A model generated the notes under the pieces. That model ran no database searches and was not told the origin of the DNA. It saw only the letters and a list, made by a program, of their open reading frames with translations. A DNA stretch of 6,860 nt from NCBI GenBank assembly GCA_964583165.1, contig CAZOVK010000099.1, positions 1-6,860 of the forward strand. Reading direction: 5' to 3'. Below are positions 6,541-6,860 of this stretch, piece after piece. The DNA comes from CAZOVK01 sp964583165 (GTDB lineage Bacteria > Bacillota > Clostridia > Lachnospirales > WRAX01). A program made the translations under genes and the position numbers. Within the stretch, counting starts at the first letter, position 1. Each line of letters starts with the position of its first letter.

Positions 6541-6772
6541 ATAAATCCCTCGTCTCTCAACATTTTATGAAATATCTCACCACAGCAACACGCTCCAACC
6601 GCCGTTAAGCCCACGGCAGAGCCCCGCGGGACTCTGCGAGCCGGGGCGTGTTCACGCCCGTGCAAAACGTGTGCCACAGGCACACTGCACCCCACGGGCA
6701 CTTTGTCGCTTGCGGAAAGTGTCAGAGTGGGTCACACGCTTAGAAGAAGCGGGTGACAAGCTACCCGATGCG
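6541..6772. other. Non-coding region upstream of the nitroreductase gene
   Basis: No gene is supported here. The first 60 bases carry the nitroreductase leader and a weak promoter. The rest is unusually GC-rich and filled with inverted repeats (see the separate entry). Frames stay open on both strands because stop codons are rare in GC-rich sequence, and I see no domain in any of them. Confidence 0.5.
6616..6757. repeat. Cluster of four hairpins; possible structured RNA or DNA site
   Basis: Four inverted repeats stand nearly end to end. First, GCAGAG (6616-6621) with CTCTGC (6632-6637). Second, GGGCGTG (6644-6650) with CACGCCC (6653-6659). Third, GTGTGCC (6669-6675) with GGCACAC (6679-6685), inside GTGCA (6660-6664) with TGCAC (6686-6690). 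Fourth, GTCAC plus GCTT (6731-6741) with AAGC plus GTGAC (6747-6757). GCCCGTG (6656-6662) can also pair with CACGGGC (6693-6699), which competes with the second hairpin. The cluster lies between the GNAT stop and the nitroreductase start on the minus strand. No T-run marks a simple terminator. It could be an mRNA leader, an ncRNA, or an origin or recombination site. Confidence 0.55.
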
Positions 6773-6860
6773 CTACTCCATCTCATAAGTTTGCATTGTT
6801 CCACAAAGCATTTGAAAGAAGCCAAACCGTTTGTAAAAATCTTGTAATTTCTCATCATAC
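6773..6860 (-). CDS. C-terminal end of a GNAT-like acetyltransferase (partial)
   Basis: The frame runs in from the right window edge and ends at TAG 6775-6773, giving 28 residues: DEKLQDFYKRFGFFQM followed by CGTMQTYEME. The pattern 'Fyk.fGF' followed by a Cys-Gly-Thr-Met strand is typical of the last helix and strand of GNAT N-acetyltransferases, which transfer acetyl groups from acetyl-CoA to small amines or proteins. The acetyl-CoA binding loop (motif A) would lie outside the window. The next frame over is also open through this stretch but has no family pattern. It runs in the same direction as the nitroreductase gene, about 230 bases upstream of it. Confidence 0.6.
   Translation of the reverse strand, partial: YDEKLQDFYKRFGFFQMLCGTMQTYEME

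Noticed and set aside
6652..6858. 68-residue minus-strand frame over the hairpin cluster and the GNAT tail
   Set aside because: It is one frame off the GNAT-like C-terminus and stays open mainly because of GC-rich sequence. The Arg/Ser-rich end has no known domain.
1..6860. CRISPR array, tRNA, rRNA, toxin-antitoxin pair
   Set aside because: No regularly spaced repeats, cloverleaf structures or rRNA-like conserved stretches were seen, and no pair of small adjacent genes fits a toxin-antitoxin layout.

Overview
The window looks like a piece of a low- to mid-GC Clostridia genome, probably from a gut-type Firmicute. Supporting features are strong AAGGAGG ribosome binding sites, TTG start codons, sigma-A-like promoters, and genes typical of integrative and conjugative elements (ICEs) of that group: a type IA topoisomerase, a large serine recombinase C-terminus, and a tail of an ICE-type sigma factor. 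No rRNA, tRNA or CRISPR array is visible. The genus cannot be fixed from this sequence alone.

Layout from left to right. Positions 1-99 hold the tail of a sigma-70-like protein on the + strand, cut short inside its helix-turn-helix. Positions 209-1016 (minus) hold a badly broken gene of a hypothetical family. It starts cleanly with a good ribosome binding site but is interrupted by two short GC-rich inserts rich in inverted repeats and by two further frameshifts. A terminator at 1101-1130 separates it from a two-gene minus-strand operon. The first gene is a calcineurin-like metallophosphoesterase (2073-2914, one frameshift near its 5' end). The second is an intact endonuclease/exonuclease/phosphatase-family hydrolase (1316-2095, TTG start, overlapping the first gene by 23 bases). 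A convincing promoter lies at 2952-2980. Positions 3110 to about 4612 (minus) carry a topoisomerase III-type gene that has lost its N-terminal Toprim region and has an in-frame TAA 27 codons before its natural end. At about 4612-4680 it meets, head to head, a + strand serine recombinase remnant (to 5652) that has lost its catalytic half and carries a frameshift in an A-run. A bidirectional terminator at 5662-5696 follows.

Positions 5731-6540 (minus) encode an intact protein that joins a DUF1905-like N-terminal domain to a nitroreductase. The last part, 6541-6772, has no supported gene but contains four hairpins in about 140 bases. The window ends in the C-terminus of a GNAT-like acetyltransferase (minus).

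Overall this reads as a scrapyard of decayed ICE modules. Two cargo genes look intact (the EEP hydrolase and the DUF1905-nitroreductase). The metallophosphoesterase would be intact but for one missing base. Several frameshifts fall in or beside homopolymer runs, so sequencing error must be separated from true decay. I see no clear new defence or mobile system. The most unusual signals are the palindrome-rich inserts inside the 209-1016 gene, the hairpin cluster at 6616-6757, and the dyad at the topoisomerase/recombinase junction.
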